Of a stretch of DNA of 64,000 bases, positions 1-8,668 are shown piece after piece. The stretch is taken from the NCBI GenBank assembly GCA_016887505.1, contig CP069393.1, forward strand, positions 310,001 through 374,000, written 5' to 3'. The stretch's first letter is position 1. The number at the start of each line of letters is the position of its first letter. Source of the DNA: Clostridia bacterium (lineage in GTDB: Bacteria; Bacillota; TC1; UBA5767). Below the pieces are notes generated by a model that was given only the letters and a program-made list of their open reading frames with translations, did no database searches and had not been told where the DNA came from. The position numbers and the translations under genes were made by a program.

Positions 1-435
1 TAAGATAGCCAAAAGTACGCCTACACTTCCCGCGATGCTAGAAAGCTCATCTTGTGGATCTGGTAAAAAGTACATCTGGGTAATAGAGTAAATGAAAGTC
101 CCCATGAAAACACCTAGTACTCGTAAAGAAATCTTGCTTTCTAGGAAGTCTGGTAGGGTTCTTGGCGAGAACTGTGCTGAATAGAGCGTAAGTACAACCA
201 TGATGGTAGAAAAGGTAACGGTAATCATGGAAAGTAGGGCACCAGTAAGAACAGCTAGTATGCTTCTTGCGGCTTCAATCCGTTGAAGAAATATTGGATT
301 GTTCACCATCTGCATATTATGAATCAAAGTGCGGTCCAATACGATGATGGCAAAGGAGAAGATGACTGCTAAAAGGCAGTATAAAGCCGGAATGAAGTAT
401 GTTTTATTTTTCCAACGCTGATAATATCGGTTCAC
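1..435 (-). CDS. DUF2254-type membrane protein (5' part only)
   Basis: Reverse-strand reading frame that runs off the left edge, leaving about 145 N-terminal residues. The GTG start (433-435) has AAGGAGG six bases upstream. Visible are a hydrophobic segment at about residues 15-35, a second at about 65-90 containing the run TVTFSTIMVVLTLYSAQFSP, and the start of a third. That run, with serine/threonine-rich helices followed by QFSPR, is characteristic of the DUF2254 (COG4325) predicted membrane proteins, whose function is unknown. It is divergent from the J-domain gene at 553. The family call rests on remembered motif resemblance only. Confidence 0.75.
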   Translation of the reverse strand, partial: MNRYYQRWKNKTYFIPALYCLLAVIFSFAIIVLDRTLIHNMQMVNNPIFLQRIEAARSILAVLTGALLSMITVTFSTIMVVLTLYSAQFSPRTLPDFLESKISLRVLGVFMGTFIYSITQMYFLPDPQDELSSIAGSVGVLLAIL

Positions 436-552
436 GGCAGACCTCCTTAACTATGTTTGTGTTAATTATAGCATGGAAATATTCAGGCTGTGAAGATGAA
501 GTGCTTTTTGTCCTTGTATGTTGTATAATATGCGGAATAAGGAGTTGAAATA

Positions 553-1467
553 ATGAGTTTAGTAGAAATGTTACAAGGTGTTATAGGATTCGGGTTGGAC
601 TTGATTTCCATTTTGTTCCGTTTGTTCCTTTTTGCCGTTGTTCAGGTGATAATGAGTTTCAAAAATAGAAATGGAATACTATATGGTGTTGCGGTCTTTT
701 TCTTTCCATGGGCAATATTCTTGCTGTTTTGGATACCCAGAAAGACCCCAAAACTTGATGCGCGCTATAAAAATATGGAAGAATTTAGAGGGCTAAATCC
801 TGTAATCGCTTCCATCATGAGTTTAGCTGCCATGGTAGCGAAGAGTGATGGACGTGTCTCAGAATCTGAAATTCTGCAGGTTAAGCAGTTTGTAGCTCAA
901 AACTTCCGAATCTCCAAAGAAGACCTGGATCGTTATCGTGGTGCCTTCAATTACGGGAAAAAGCATCCAGAGGAATACGAACAGTTTACAAGGGTAATTC
1001 GAGGATACTATACCAATCGCATGACCTTATTGGGTTTGGCTTATCTTTTTATGGGCCTAGCGCAGGGCAATAAGGGCACTATAGCAGACGAAGTATTGCT
1101 TCGAAATATTCTCTATTCTATGGGTATATCGCAGATGGAATACATGGGTATGAAGAATTCATATTATGCCCGTCAAAACGGCGGTGCTTGGGGAGGGAAT
1201 TGGCAGGATGCTTTTGGTTCGGGTCAACGCACTAATTATGCGCCACCCCGAGTAAACCAAACAAAACGCTATACGGATGTATTGGGTGTATCTGAGAATG
1301 CCAGCACCCAGGAAATAAAGAGTGCATATAGGAAAATTGTTAAAGAATTTCATCCAGACAAGGTAGCCAGTAAAGGCATGCCCAAGGAATATGTGGACTA
1401 TGCTACACAAAAGGTAAAAGAAGCAAATGAAGCCTATGAGTATCTGATGAAACAGAAGGAATCCTAA
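553..1467 (+). CDS. Membrane-anchored TerB/DnaJ-domain protein (DjlA-like)
   Basis: A 304-residue DnaJ-family co-chaperone. Two hydrophobic segments (about 9-31 and 41-61) would anchor it in the membrane. Residues about 83-200 resemble a TerB-like helical domain (SLAAMVAKSDGRVSESEI), followed by a Gly/Asn-rich linker at about 205-235. The C-terminus is a J domain (about 238-300) with the HPD signature at 267-269 that stimulates DnaK ATPase activity. The order membrane segment, TerB, J domain matches DjlA-type proteins. The start has GGAG about eight bases upstream. It stands alone, divergent from the DUF2254 gene and closed by a hairpin at 1511. The client is unknown. Confidence 0.85.
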   Translation: MSLVEMLQGVIGFGLDLISILFRLFLFAVVQVIMSFKNRNGILYGVAVFFFPWAIFLLFWIPRKTPKLDARYKNMEEFRGLNPVIASIMSLAAMVAKSDGRVSESEILQVKQFVAQNFRISKEDLDRYRGAFNYGKKHPEEYEQFTRVIRGYYTNRMTLLGLAYLFMGLAQGNKGTIADEVLLRNILYSMGISQMEYMGMKNSYYARQNGGAWGGNWQDAFGSGQRTNYAPPRVNQTKRYTDVLGVSENASTQEIKSAYRKIVKEFHPDKVASKGMPKEYVDYATQKVKEANEAYEYLMKQKES

Positions 1468-1510
1468 TGCTTAAATAATCTCTAGCTAATTTTTGCCATA
1501 TGAAAAGTAA

Positions 1511-1546
1511 TGGTAGGAGCATCGTTCGATGCTCCTACCATCTTTT
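1511..1546 (+). terminator. Rho-independent terminator after the J-domain gene
   Basis: A perfect 12-bp stem (TGGTAGGAGCAT paired with ATGCTCCTACCA) with a six-base loop, followed by TCTTTTG. It closes the transcript of the gene ending at 1467. Confidence 0.8.
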
Positions 1547-1678
1547 GTAATAGCTTGAACTCTTCGATGGAGATAATGCTTGACCACACCTTGGTAGAGA
1601 GATTGCCAATCACGTATTGATGGGGTAAAATATTTAAATACTGATGGTTTTACATGCAGTATACATTTGGAGGATCAT

Positions 1679-1726
1679 ATGCACGAAAAAGAGAAATATT
1701 TTATTGTTCTCCTTAATATTTTTTAA
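1679..1726 (+). CDS. Possible 15-residue leader peptide upstream of the amidohydrolase
   Basis: An ATG preceded by a strong TTGGAGG ribosome binding site (spacing about six bases) opens a 15-codon frame ending in TAA just after a T-rich run. Nearby GAGAA and TTCTC could pair, followed by TTAATATTTTTT, so an attenuation function is conceivable. The rest of the 1547-1777 gap shows no other feature I can support. There is no codon bias or homology to lean on, and chance is a real alternative. Confidence 0.25.
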   Translation: MHEKEKYFIVLLNIF

Positions 1727-1777
1727 CAATTTTGCGTTGCCTTAGGTTTCGTAGAATTCAGTTGAAGGGAGAAAAAT

Positions 1778-3121
1778 ATGTTACAAGCAGATATTTGGTT
1801 GCGTGGTGGTAGTTTGGTCCATGAAGATGGTCAAATAGAAAAAAAAGATATGCTACTAGTTGATGGAAAAATCGAAAAAATACTTCTACCCAATGCAAAG
1901 GAAGAAATAAAAGCAAAACAAATCATCAACTTGAAGGGAAGGTATGTATTCCCAGGCTTGGTGAATACCCATACCCATTTATTCCAAACTTGGTTTAAAG
2001 GCCTGGGCCGTGACTTAAAGTTAATGGACTGGTTGGCTGCTTCTATAAGGCCGAATGCGCCTAAGCTGACTCGGGAGGACTGCTATTATAGTGCAATACT
2101 CGGCGCGATGGATACGGTGATGTCCGGTGGGACTTCTATAATGGATTTCATGTATGCCAATGAAAAAAAAGATAATATCTTAGGGGCTATCGATGGGTTG
2201 GATGATTTGGGAGTCCGGGCAGTTATGGGACGAGGATTCATTGATATAAAGTTAGAGGATGAAAACCATAATCGGTTGGTAGAAACACCAAAGCAAGTCA
2301 TAGAACAGCTGGACATCTTGAGGGAATATGTGAAGGATAAGGACCGGATGGACATTGGTATTGCCGGTAGTGTGTTCTGGGCAATTTCAGAAGAAGGTTT
2401 TGCTACGATTCGAGATTATGCTGACCAACATCATATGACAGTGGCCCTTCATGCTTCCGAAACCGAGGATGATAACCAAGACAGTATGCGACGTTTTGGC
2501 ATGCGCATGTTTCCCTACTTAGAGAGTATTGGATTTATGAAAGATTGGTTGACGGCAGTTCATTGCGTGACTTTGGACGAAACCGACTTAGATTTGATAG
2601 AAAAATATCAAGTTAAGGTGTCATACAATCCAATGAGCAACCTAATTTTAGGTTCTGGCATACCACCCATGGAGGAACTCAGAAAACGTGGCGTAACCAT
2701 AGGTCTGGGTACAGATGGTGCTGCATCGAGTGACTCCCAAGATATGATTGAGACGATAAAGTTTGCTGCCTTATTGCAAAAAGGAGCCAATCAAGATCCA
2801 ACGGCATTTAAAGCAGCCGATGTTCTACAAATGGCTACCTTGGGTGGAGCTCATTGCCTGGGCCTTGCCGATAAGACAGGAAGTTTTGAAATAGGAAAGA
2901 GAGCTGATTTGATGGTCTATAATCCCAACCGCATCAAATCCGCACCAGTTTATAACCCAGTGAATTCTTTAGTGTACACTTCCGATACCAGTAATGTAGA
3001 AATGGTCCTAGTAGACGGAAAGGTAATCTACCGTGATGGTAACTTTACCACGGTGAACCAAGAGGATGTGCTTTATTGGGTGGAAGAAGTAAAAGAAAAA
3101 TTTGATACCAACAAAGCTTAG
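1778..3121 (+). CDS. ATZ/TRZ-type amidohydrolase, probable purine/pterin-like deaminase
   Basis: A 447-residue metal-dependent hydrolase of the cytosine deaminase/SsnA/chlorohydrolase branch, normally cytoplasmic, acting on aminated heterocycles. Metal ligands are visible: H65 and H67 in NTHTH, H225 in HASE, H262 in VHCV and D313 in GTDGAASSD. Length is normal for the family. The GAAGGGAG site lies about eight bases before ATG. Only about 40 bases separate it from the following tandem FolB-fold gene, so the two are probably cotranscribed. That pairing makes a pterin or guanine-like substrate attractive, but this is inference; related family members act on guanine, 8-oxoguanine, isoxanthopterin, methylthioadenosine and triazines. 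Confidence 0.8.
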   Translation: MLQADIWLRGGSLVHEDGQIEKKDMLLVDGKIEKILLPNAKEEIKAKQIINLKGRYVFPGLVNTHTHLFQTWFKGLGRDLKLMDWLAASIRPNAPKLTREDCYYSAILGAMDTVMSGGTSIMDFMYANEKKDNILGAIDGLDDLGVRAVMGRGFIDIKLEDENHNRLVETPKQVIEQLDILREYVKDKDRMDIGIAGSVFWAISEEGFATIRDYADQHHMTVALHASETEDDNQDSMRRFGMRMFPYLESIGFMKDWLTAVHCVTLDETDLDLIEKYQVKVSYNPMSNLILGSGIPPMEELRKRGVTIGLGTDGAASSDSQDMIETIKFAALLQKGANQDPTAFKAADVLQMATLGGAHCLGLADKTGSFEIGKRADLMVYNPNRIKSAPVYNPVNSLVYTSDTSNVEMVLVDGKVIYRDGNFTTVNQEDVLYWVEEVKEKFDTNKA

Positions 3122-3162
3122 ATTTAGGCAAACTAGATTTAATGAAAGGGAGGAATAAATCG

Positions 3163-3882
3163 ATGAATTACAAAATGTATAAAAATATTACCATCTTTGC
3201 CACACACGGACACGCCATTCAAGAAAAAGAATTGGGACAGAAGTTTGTGCTAGAGATAACCCTGTTTGGAGAAGATTTATCCAAAGTGGATACATCCGTA
3301 TCTGAGGCGGAGGTGGAGCGTTTTATCCAAGAAGAGGCGATAGACGTACACCGCGACATGATTCAGGCGGTAGCCGGCCGCGTGGGAGACCTGATTTTAG
3401 AAGCCAGCTCAGATGCCTTAATGGAAGTACGGGTAGAGGTTAAAAAGCCGTCTACACCCATCCGTATCGGTATGCCAGGAGGCTTGGTCAAGTATGTAAG
3501 TACTACAGTGAGCCGTCGTAAGAAGGGTTACACACCGGTATATGAACATCTTGAAGACTATAACTTTACCAAGATCCGCAGTGCTAGAGTATTCGACAAG
3601 GATGTCAAATACGAAGCAGATCTAGAGGTAGCCTTCGATATGGGTCCATCCATCGAAAATGATGATATTGCCTATAGCTACAGCTATACTACGGTTTATG
3701 ATGTGGCGGTAGATACCATCAAAGCCAACAAGGGTGATGCACCCTATGAATTGGCTCGTAAGATGGTTGAAAAGGTCTATGAGGATAAACCGGATGCCAA
3801 GATGGTTCGTGCTAAGGTTCGAAACTTTTTGCCAGAAAACAATCTGTCTGTAGATTATATGGAGTATATGGTTGTTAAATAG
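3163..3882 (+). CDS. Tandem dihydroneopterin-aldolase-fold (FolB/T-fold) protein
   Basis: The ATG at 3163 is chosen because AAAGGGAGG ends nine bases before it; the ATG at 3142 lacks a site. The 239-residue product contains two FolB-like T-fold domains, about residues 1-118 and 128-239. The first keeps the family pattern, including a Lys-Pro pair (KKPSTPI) near its end, a position occupied by the catalytic lysine in dihydroneopterin aldolase. The second keeps the strand/helix pattern but lacks the Lys-Pro pair, so it may be structural. Ordinary FolB is a single domain of about 120 residues. It follows the amidohydrolase and is closed by a terminator. No other folate-synthesis genes are nearby, which argues against simple folate biosynthesis. 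Confidence 0.75.
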   Translation: MNYKMYKNITIFATHGHAIQEKELGQKFVLEITLFGEDLSKVDTSVSEAEVERFIQEEAIDVHRDMIQAVAGRVGDLILEASSDALMEVRVEVKKPSTPIRIGMPGGLVKYVSTTVSRRKKGYTPVYEHLEDYNFTKIRSARVFDKDVKYEADLEVAFDMGPSIENDDIAYSYSYTTVYDVAVDTIKANKGDAPYELARKMVEKVYEDKPDAKMVRAKVRNFLPENNLSVDYMEYMVVK

Positions 3883-3904
3883 CAAGATGAAGTGATAGTT
3901 GAAA

Positions 3905-3948
3905 AAGAATGTGAGTTCCCCTTGATGGAATGAGCATTCTTTTTTTAT
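3905..3948 (+). terminator. Terminator after the FolB-fold gene
   Basis: AGAATG pairs with CATTCT and, further in, TTCC pairs with GGAA across a TGAG/TGAG internal loop; seven T residues follow. Confidence 0.7.
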
Positions 3949-4032
3949 TAGTATATCGGTAGAGGAAGGATATTGTCGTAGTTTTGTCTAAGAATGCAGT
4001 TATAGAAGAAAAAGAGCATTGGAGGAGAAACG

Positions 4033-4452
4033 ATGAGTGTTGATTACAAAACAGAATGGTTGGGTGATATGGCTTTTGAGATGGATATCGGGGGACATAA
4101 GGTTCGCATGGATTCATCAGCCGAATTTGGAGGAGAAGATTCTGGACCTAGGCCGAAACCATTGATTCTTGCTGGCATGACTGGATGTACGGGTATGGAT
4201 GTGGTCTCTATTCTTAAAAAGATGAAAGAACCGGTAGATTATTTTAATATGAAAGTGGAAACAGAACTTACTACTGAGCATCCCTATACTTATACTAAGG
4301 TACATTTGATTTACCGAATTGGAGGTAAGGGCCTGAATCACGATAACGTTAATAAGGCTTGCCGCTTATCCAGAGAAAAATATTGCGGAGGCATCGCGTT
4401 GGTAGAAAAGGCAGTTGACTTCAGTTATGAGGTTCAAATAGAGGATTTATAG
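4033..4452 (+). CDS. OsmC-family peroxide-resistance protein
   Basis: A 139-residue OsmC/Ohr-superfamily protein. The two redox cysteines expected of the family are present in TGCTGMD and EKYCGGIA, the arrangement that forms the thiol peroxidase active site at the dimer interface. Length is typical of the short YhfA-like OsmC group. The ATG has GGAGGAGAAACG directly upstream. It is a single-gene unit between two terminators. The physiological substrate (organic peroxide or other reactive electrophile) cannot be read from sequence. Confidence 0.88.
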   Translation: MSVDYKTEWLGDMAFEMDIGGHKVRMDSSAEFGGEDSGPRPKPLILAGMTGCTGMDVVSILKKMKEPVDYFNMKVETELTTEHPYTYTKVHLIYRIGGKGLNHDNVNKACRLSREKYCGGIALVEKAVDFSYEVQIEDL

Positions 4453-4462
4453 TTCAAAAAAA

Positions 4463-4489
4463 GCCCGGGTTTTAGGACCCGGTTTTTTT
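4463..4489 (+). terminator. Terminator after the OsmC gene
   Basis: CCGGGT pairs with ACCCGG around a six-base loop, flanked by A-rich sequence on the left and seven T residues on the right; it may work in both directions. Confidence 0.85.
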
Positions 4490-4520
4490 ATAAAAAAATA
4501 GTCAGAAAAGGTCAGAAAAT

Positions 4521-4548
4521 TTGACTGCCAATTATCTGGTGATATAAT
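4521..4548 (+). promoter_or_regulatory. Sigma-A-type promoter of hsp20
   Basis: TTGACT (4521-4526) and TATAAT (4543-4548) are separated by 16 bases. The expected transcription start falls just before or within the CIRCE element. Confidence 0.75.
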
Positions 4549-4558
4549 AAATATAGAG

Positions 4559-4585
4559 TTAGCAGTCTAATTAAGAGAGTGCTAA
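4559..4585 (+). promoter_or_regulatory. CIRCE operator (HrcA binding site)
   Basis: Left half TTAGCAGTC, nine-base spacer, right half GAGTGCTAA. The consensus is TTAGCACTC-N9-GAGTGCTAA, so only one base differs. It lies about 10 bases after the -10 box and about 28 bases before the hsp20 start codon, the standard position for HrcA repression. Confidence 0.9.
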
Positions 4586-4612
4586 AAATTATTATGAAAT
4601 GGAGGAATTGAT

Positions 4613-5053
4613 ATGTCAGGATTAACAATTTTTAACCGCAGACCCTTGAGAAGAATCGGAGATCCAATGTACTTTCACAACATGATCGATGACTTCCTGG
4701 ATAGTAATTATTGGGCGCAGGGAACCCAACTAGAAGATTTTAAAATGGATGTTAAGGAAACAAACGAAGGATATGAAATCGAAGCTGAGCTACCTGGTAT
4801 AAATCGAGAGGATATCAATGTGTCTATAGAGGAAGGTATACTCTATATAGCGGTAAACCACGAGGAGAAAAACGAGGAAGAACAAAAAGACTATGTCTAT
4901 CGTGAAAGAAAGACAAGTTCCATGGCTAGAAGTATACACTTGCAAGATATTGCAGATGTTGGGGTAGAAGCAAAACTTGCAGATGGGATTTTGCATATTA
5001 AAGTACCTAAGAAAGAAAAATCCGAAAAATGCAAACAGATTGAGATTAAATAA
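4613..5053 (+). CDS. hsp20: Hsp20 family small heat-shock protein
   Basis: A 146-residue small heat-shock protein, an ATP-independent holdase that binds unfolding proteins. The alpha-crystallin domain spans about residues 40-135, with the family signature ELPGINREDINVSIEEGIL and the C-terminal ADGILHIKVPK. The ATG follows TGGAGGAATTG. It is monocistronic, with its own promoter, a CIRCE element and a downstream terminator, so HrcA heat-shock control is strongly indicated. Confidence 0.93.
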   Translation: MSGLTIFNRRPLRRIGDPMYFHNMIDDFLDSNYWAQGTQLEDFKMDVKETNEGYEIEAELPGINREDINVSIEEGILYIAVNHEEKNEEEQKDYVYRERKTSSMARSIHLQDIADVGVEAKLADGILHIKVPKKEKSEKCKQIEIK

Positions 5054-5061
5054 GGAAGAAG

Positions 5062-5096
5062 GTGGGTCACGTCTTAGACGTGGCTCACTTTTTGTT
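5062..5096 (+). terminator. Terminator after hsp20
   Basis: A 12-bp stem (GTGGGTCACGTC with GACGTGGCTCAC, two G-T pairs) with a three-base loop, then TTTTTGTTTTG. Confidence 0.85.
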
Positions 5097-5220
5097 TTGT
5101 AGTGTAAAATATTTCCATATTTGGTGTCATTGTGGTCAATTCTTATTGCAGGATAATCGTTTTCCGGATAGGATAAAAGTGGTTTAACAAACGATGAAAA
5201 GCAAAAATAGGGGGTAAAAA

Positions 5221-6405
5221 ATGGCTGAAATGATGAATGAAGACCGAGTGCAAAGACTTTTAGAACTAGCGATGAAGATACGTAGTGGTCAAGCGGATAA
5301 AGAATATATCGAGTCATTTAATGATGATTTAGAACAAGTAGGACCGCAGGAAGTTATGGAAATTGAATTTAGACAATTGAATCAAGGCATCGAATCTACT
5401 GAGGTCTTGACCTATTTGGATAAACTAATTCACTTGTTTCATAAAGGTCTAAGCAAGAAAACTTGGAAAGAACCTGAGCCTGGTACCTTTCTAGGAGTTC
5501 TCAGGGCTGAAAATGATGAATTAAGAAAGCGGATGCAAGAAATCAAACAAATTTTGAAAAAGAAGAATATTTCAGCAGATAGACCACTTTTAATTGATAA
5601 AATAAGCGCTTTGATGGAAATAGAAAAACATTATTTGAAGAAAGAAAACATCCTATTTCCATACATGGAAAAAAAGCAGGACAGATTTCTGGGGCTATCC
5701 ATAATGTGGGAATTACACGACGTTTCTAAGAAAAGTATTCAGTCAGTTTTGGCCGATCTTAAGGATGGTGATGACCAAAAGCTAAACTCGGATATTGGAA
5801 AGATGTTCTTTAACCTGATAGGATTGACGCAGAAAGAGGAATGGATTCTCTTTCCAAGTGCAATTGAGATGTTCACAGAGGAAGAGTTCCAAGAGATGCT
5901 CCACCAATCTTTCGAATATGGGTTTTCCTTTATTGAAGCACCTGCAATTATGGAAGAGCTTGAAGCAAAGGAGACGAAGCCATCTTGGACGGAGTGGAGC
6001 TACCAAACGGACACGGGTTCGTTAAGCTATGAGCAGTTGACTATGCTACTATCCAATCTTCCTATTGACCTTACGCTAGTAGATGAAAACAATAAGGTGC
6101 GCTATTTTTCCAAACCGAAGGAAAGATTTTTCCCAAGATCTGCAGCCGCTATTGGTAGAGATGTAAGTCAGTGCCACCCGCCACAAAGTGTAGGAAAAGT
6201 ATTGGAAATTTTGGAATCATTTCGTCGTGGCGAAAAGGATATTGCTCGATTTTGGATTCGAATCAAGGGACGCCTTTTGTTAATTCAATATTTTGCGTTA
6301 AGGGATACAAAGGGTGATTATAAAGGTGTTTTGGAAGCCAGCCAGGATATTACGGAAATCCAAGAGTTGGAGGGTGAAAGTCGATTGGTTGATTGGAAAA
6401 ATTAA
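5221..6405 (+). CDS. DUF438 protein with hemerythrin-like and PAS domains
   Basis: A 394-residue cytoplasmic sensor-like protein of the COG2461 type. Residues about 10-75 match the DUF438 helical domain; about 85-235 form a hemerythrin-like four-helix region with diagnostic stretches EKHYLKKENILFPYME and QKEEWILFPSAIEMF; about 270-385 are PAS-like, ending DITEIQELEGE. Hemerythrin-like domains bind di-iron and sense or handle O2 or NO, so a redox-sensing role is likely, but no output domain is present. A GGGG-containing site lies just before the ATG. It is monocistronic between hsp20 and transketolase. Confidence 0.85.
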   Translation: MAEMMNEDRVQRLLELAMKIRSGQADKEYIESFNDDLEQVGPQEVMEIEFRQLNQGIESTEVLTYLDKLIHLFHKGLSKKTWKEPEPGTFLGVLRAENDELRKRMQEIKQILKKKNISADRPLLIDKISALMEIEKHYLKKENILFPYMEKKQDRFLGLSIMWELHDVSKKSIQSVLADLKDGDDQKLNSDIGKMFFNLIGLTQKEEWILFPSAIEMFTEEEFQEMLHQSFEYGFSFIEAPAIMEELEAKETKPSWTEWSYQTDTGSLSYEQLTMLLSNLPIDLTLVDENNKVRYFSKPKERFFPRSAAAIGRDVSQCHPPQSVGKVLEILESFRRGEKDIARFWIRIKGRLLLIQYFALRDTKGDYKGVLEASQDITEIQELEGESRLVDWKN

Positions 6406-6513
6406 CCTCAGCTTAAACTATAGCTTTCGTGTAAAGATATGATACAATAATGGGGTAATTTTGGGAAACTGATTTATAGAGAAAGGGAGAGAGTAGAATC
6501 TCTTTTGGGGTGA

Positions 6514-8484
6514 ATGATGAGTAATAACTATTCGATTAATGCGCTACGTTTGTTGGGAGTAGACATGATCAACAAGGCCAACAGTGGTCATCCGGGTATC
6601 GTATTGGATGCAGCACCTATGCTTTATACTTTATACACGGAGCATATGCGCTATAATCCGGTTCAACCGACTTGGTTCAATAGAGACCGCTTTATCATGG
6701 CAGCAGGCCATGGTTCTGCCTTATTGTATTCAATGTTGCACCTGAGTGGGCACAATCTGAGTATGCAGGATTTGAAGCAATTCCGTCAATGGGGTTCTAA
6801 GACACCAGGACACCCAGAGTTTGGACATACAGAAGGTGTGGATGCAACGAGTGGCCCCTTAGGTCAAGGGATTGCTATGGCCACAGGAATGGCAATTGCA
6901 GAGAGCTACCTGTCTGCTAGCTTTAATAAAAAAGAGTTGAATATTATTGATCACTTTACATATGTACTTTGTGGTGATGGAGATCTTCAAGAAGGGGTTA
7001 CACAAGAAGCCTTCAGTCTTGCAGGTCATCTTGGTCTAGGAAAATTAATTGTGCTTTATGATTCAAATGATATTCAATTGGATGGACCGGTAGAAGCCGC
7101 TAACTCTGAACATGTGAAGCAAAAGTACGAGGCGATGAATTGGCAGTATATTTTGGTAGAAGATGGTGAAGATACGGCTAGTATTTCTACTGCTATAGAA
7201 GCAGCAAAGGCTAACCCCAATCAACCATGTCTTATCGAGGTTAAAACCATTATTGGATATGGCTCTCCTTTAGCAGGCGACTGTGCCACGCACGGTTCAC
7301 CTATCGGTGAAGAAGGAACGGTTGAAACCCGTAAGACACTATGTTACGACTATAAGCCATTTGAAATTGCAGATGAAGTTTATACTGATATTCAAAATAA
7401 AAATGAAGAGAAGGGTATAAAATCGTACCAACAATGGTTGGATATGTTGGAATCTTATAAAAAACAATACCCTGAAGAATTTGAAATTCTACAAACGGTA
7501 ATGGGCGAAAGTGAGTTTAAAGTGGATTTGGAAATAGTTTCTGACTATTTGCCTGAAGAAAAGATTGCTACTAGAGCTTCCTCTGGAGAAATCTTGAAAA
7601 AGCTGCAGAAACACTATCCTCAGATGATTGGTGGTAGCGCAGACCTTACAAAATCTACCAAAGTGAAAGGCATAGACGGGGATTTCAGTAAGAGCCTTAG
7701 AACAGGCCGGAATCTTAATTTTGGTGTACGAGAGCACTCTATGGCGGCCATAAATAATGGCTTGAGCCTACATGGCTTGAAAAGTTTTGTAGGAGGATTT
7801 TTCATTTTCAGTGACTATATGAAGCCTGCGATGAGAATGTCTGCCCTTATGGGTCTACCAGCTATCTATGCATTCACACATGACTCAGTAGCGGTGGGTG
7901 AAGATGGACCCACCCACGAGCCGGTTGAACAACTGGCTGGTTTACGGGCAGTTCCCAATATGGATGTGATTCGTCCGGCTGATGTGCAAGAAGTGAAAGT
8001 AGCCTGGAAGTTGGCGCTTGAATCTAAAGATCATCCTACTTGTTTAATTCTGACTAGACAAGGTGTACCTTTGCTAGCGGGCGTAAATGAAGAAGGTGTG
8101 GCAAAAGGTGGATATATTATTGCCAAGGAAGATAAAAAGATAGATGTAATCCTGATTGCTACTGGCAGTGAGGTTGGCTTAGCACTTGAAGCGAAGAAAG
8201 CACTTAAAATGAAGAATATTGATGCAAGAGTAGTATCGATGCCTTCATTTAAGCGCTTTAATGAACAGCCAGAGGAATATCGCGAAAGCATCTTGCCATT
8301 GGATGTTATGAAACGAGTTTCCATTGAAATGGGCTCATCCTTCGGTTGGACACAATACGTTGGTCTAAAGGGATATTGCATCTCGATAGATACATTTGGT
8401 GCTAGTGCTCCAGGTGGTCAAGTAGTATCCAACTATGGTTTCAATGTCGAGAACGTGGTGGATAAAGTTACCAAATATCTATAG
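6514..8484 (+). CDS. tkt: Transketolase
   Basis: A full-length single-chain transketolase (656 residues), the thiamine-diphosphate enzyme that moves two-carbon units between pentose-phosphate sugars. N-terminal ThDP region: NSGHPG, GPLGQGIAMATGMA and the GDGDLQEG motif. Pyrimidine-domain region: FGVREHSM and FTHDSVAVGEDGPTHEP. Two adjacent ATG codons (6514 and 6517) share the GGGGTGA upstream; either could be used. It is followed directly by a terminator, so it is probably monocistronic. In an anaerobe it would supply pentoses for nucleotides and link them to glycolysis. Confidence 0.96.
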   Translation: MMSNNYSINALRLLGVDMINKANSGHPGIVLDAAPMLYTLYTEHMRYNPVQPTWFNRDRFIMAAGHGSALLYSMLHLSGHNLSMQDLKQFRQWGSKTPGHPEFGHTEGVDATSGPLGQGIAMATGMAIAESYLSASFNKKELNIIDHFTYVLCGDGDLQEGVTQEAFSLAGHLGLGKLIVLYDSNDIQLDGPVEAANSEHVKQKYEAMNWQYILVEDGEDTASISTAIEAAKANPNQPCLIEVKTIIGYGSPLAGDCATHGSPIGEEGTVETRKTLCYDYKPFEIADEVYTDIQNKNEEKGIKSYQQWLDMLESYKKQYPEEFEILQTVMGESEFKVDLEIVSDYLPEEKIATRASSGEILKKLQKHYPQMIGGSADLTKSTKVKGIDGDFSKSLRTGRNLNFGVREHSMAAINNGLSLHGLKSFVGGFFIFSDYMKPAMRMSALMGLPAIYAFTHDSVAVGEDGPTHEPVEQLAGLRAVPNMDVIRPADVQEVKVAWKLALESKDHPTCLILTRQGVPLLAGVNEEGVAKGGYIIAKEDKKIDVILIATGSEVGLALEAKKALKMKNIDARVVSMPSFKRFNEQPEEYRESILPLDVMKRVSIEMGSSFGWTQYVGLKGYCISIDTFGASAPGGQVVSNYGFNVENVVDKVTKYL

Positions 8485-8493
8485 CAATAAGAA

Positions 8494-8517
8494 ACGGGCA
8501 AATGCCCGTTTTTTTTG
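8494..8517 (+). terminator. Terminator after transketolase
   Basis: ACGGGC pairs with GCCCGT around a four-base loop, followed by eight T residues. The stretch from 8518 to the promoter at 8635 holds nothing I can identify. Confidence 0.92.
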
Positions 8518-8634
8518 TAACCCTGTATTAGCTTACGGCAGACTCCGACGGGAAATGCTTGCCAATGAAAGACGTTTTACGAGCAGTAAGATGGCTCATA
8601 TGGAATTAGTCCAAGAACTGTGTAATGGCTGCTA

Positions 8635-8663
8635 TTGACTCACCTTGCCGTATAAGCTATACT
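8635..8663 (+). promoter_or_regulatory. Promoter of the riboswitch-controlled exchanger
   Basis: TTGACT (8635-8640) and TATACT (8658-8663) with exactly 17 bases between them, placing the start of transcription right at the beginning of the aptamer. Confidence 0.8.
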
Positions 8664-8668
8664 TCAAG

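Noticed and set aside
8435-8638. 67-residue frame crossing the transketolase terminator
   Set aside because: It overlaps the tkt end in another frame and reads through a terminator hairpin.
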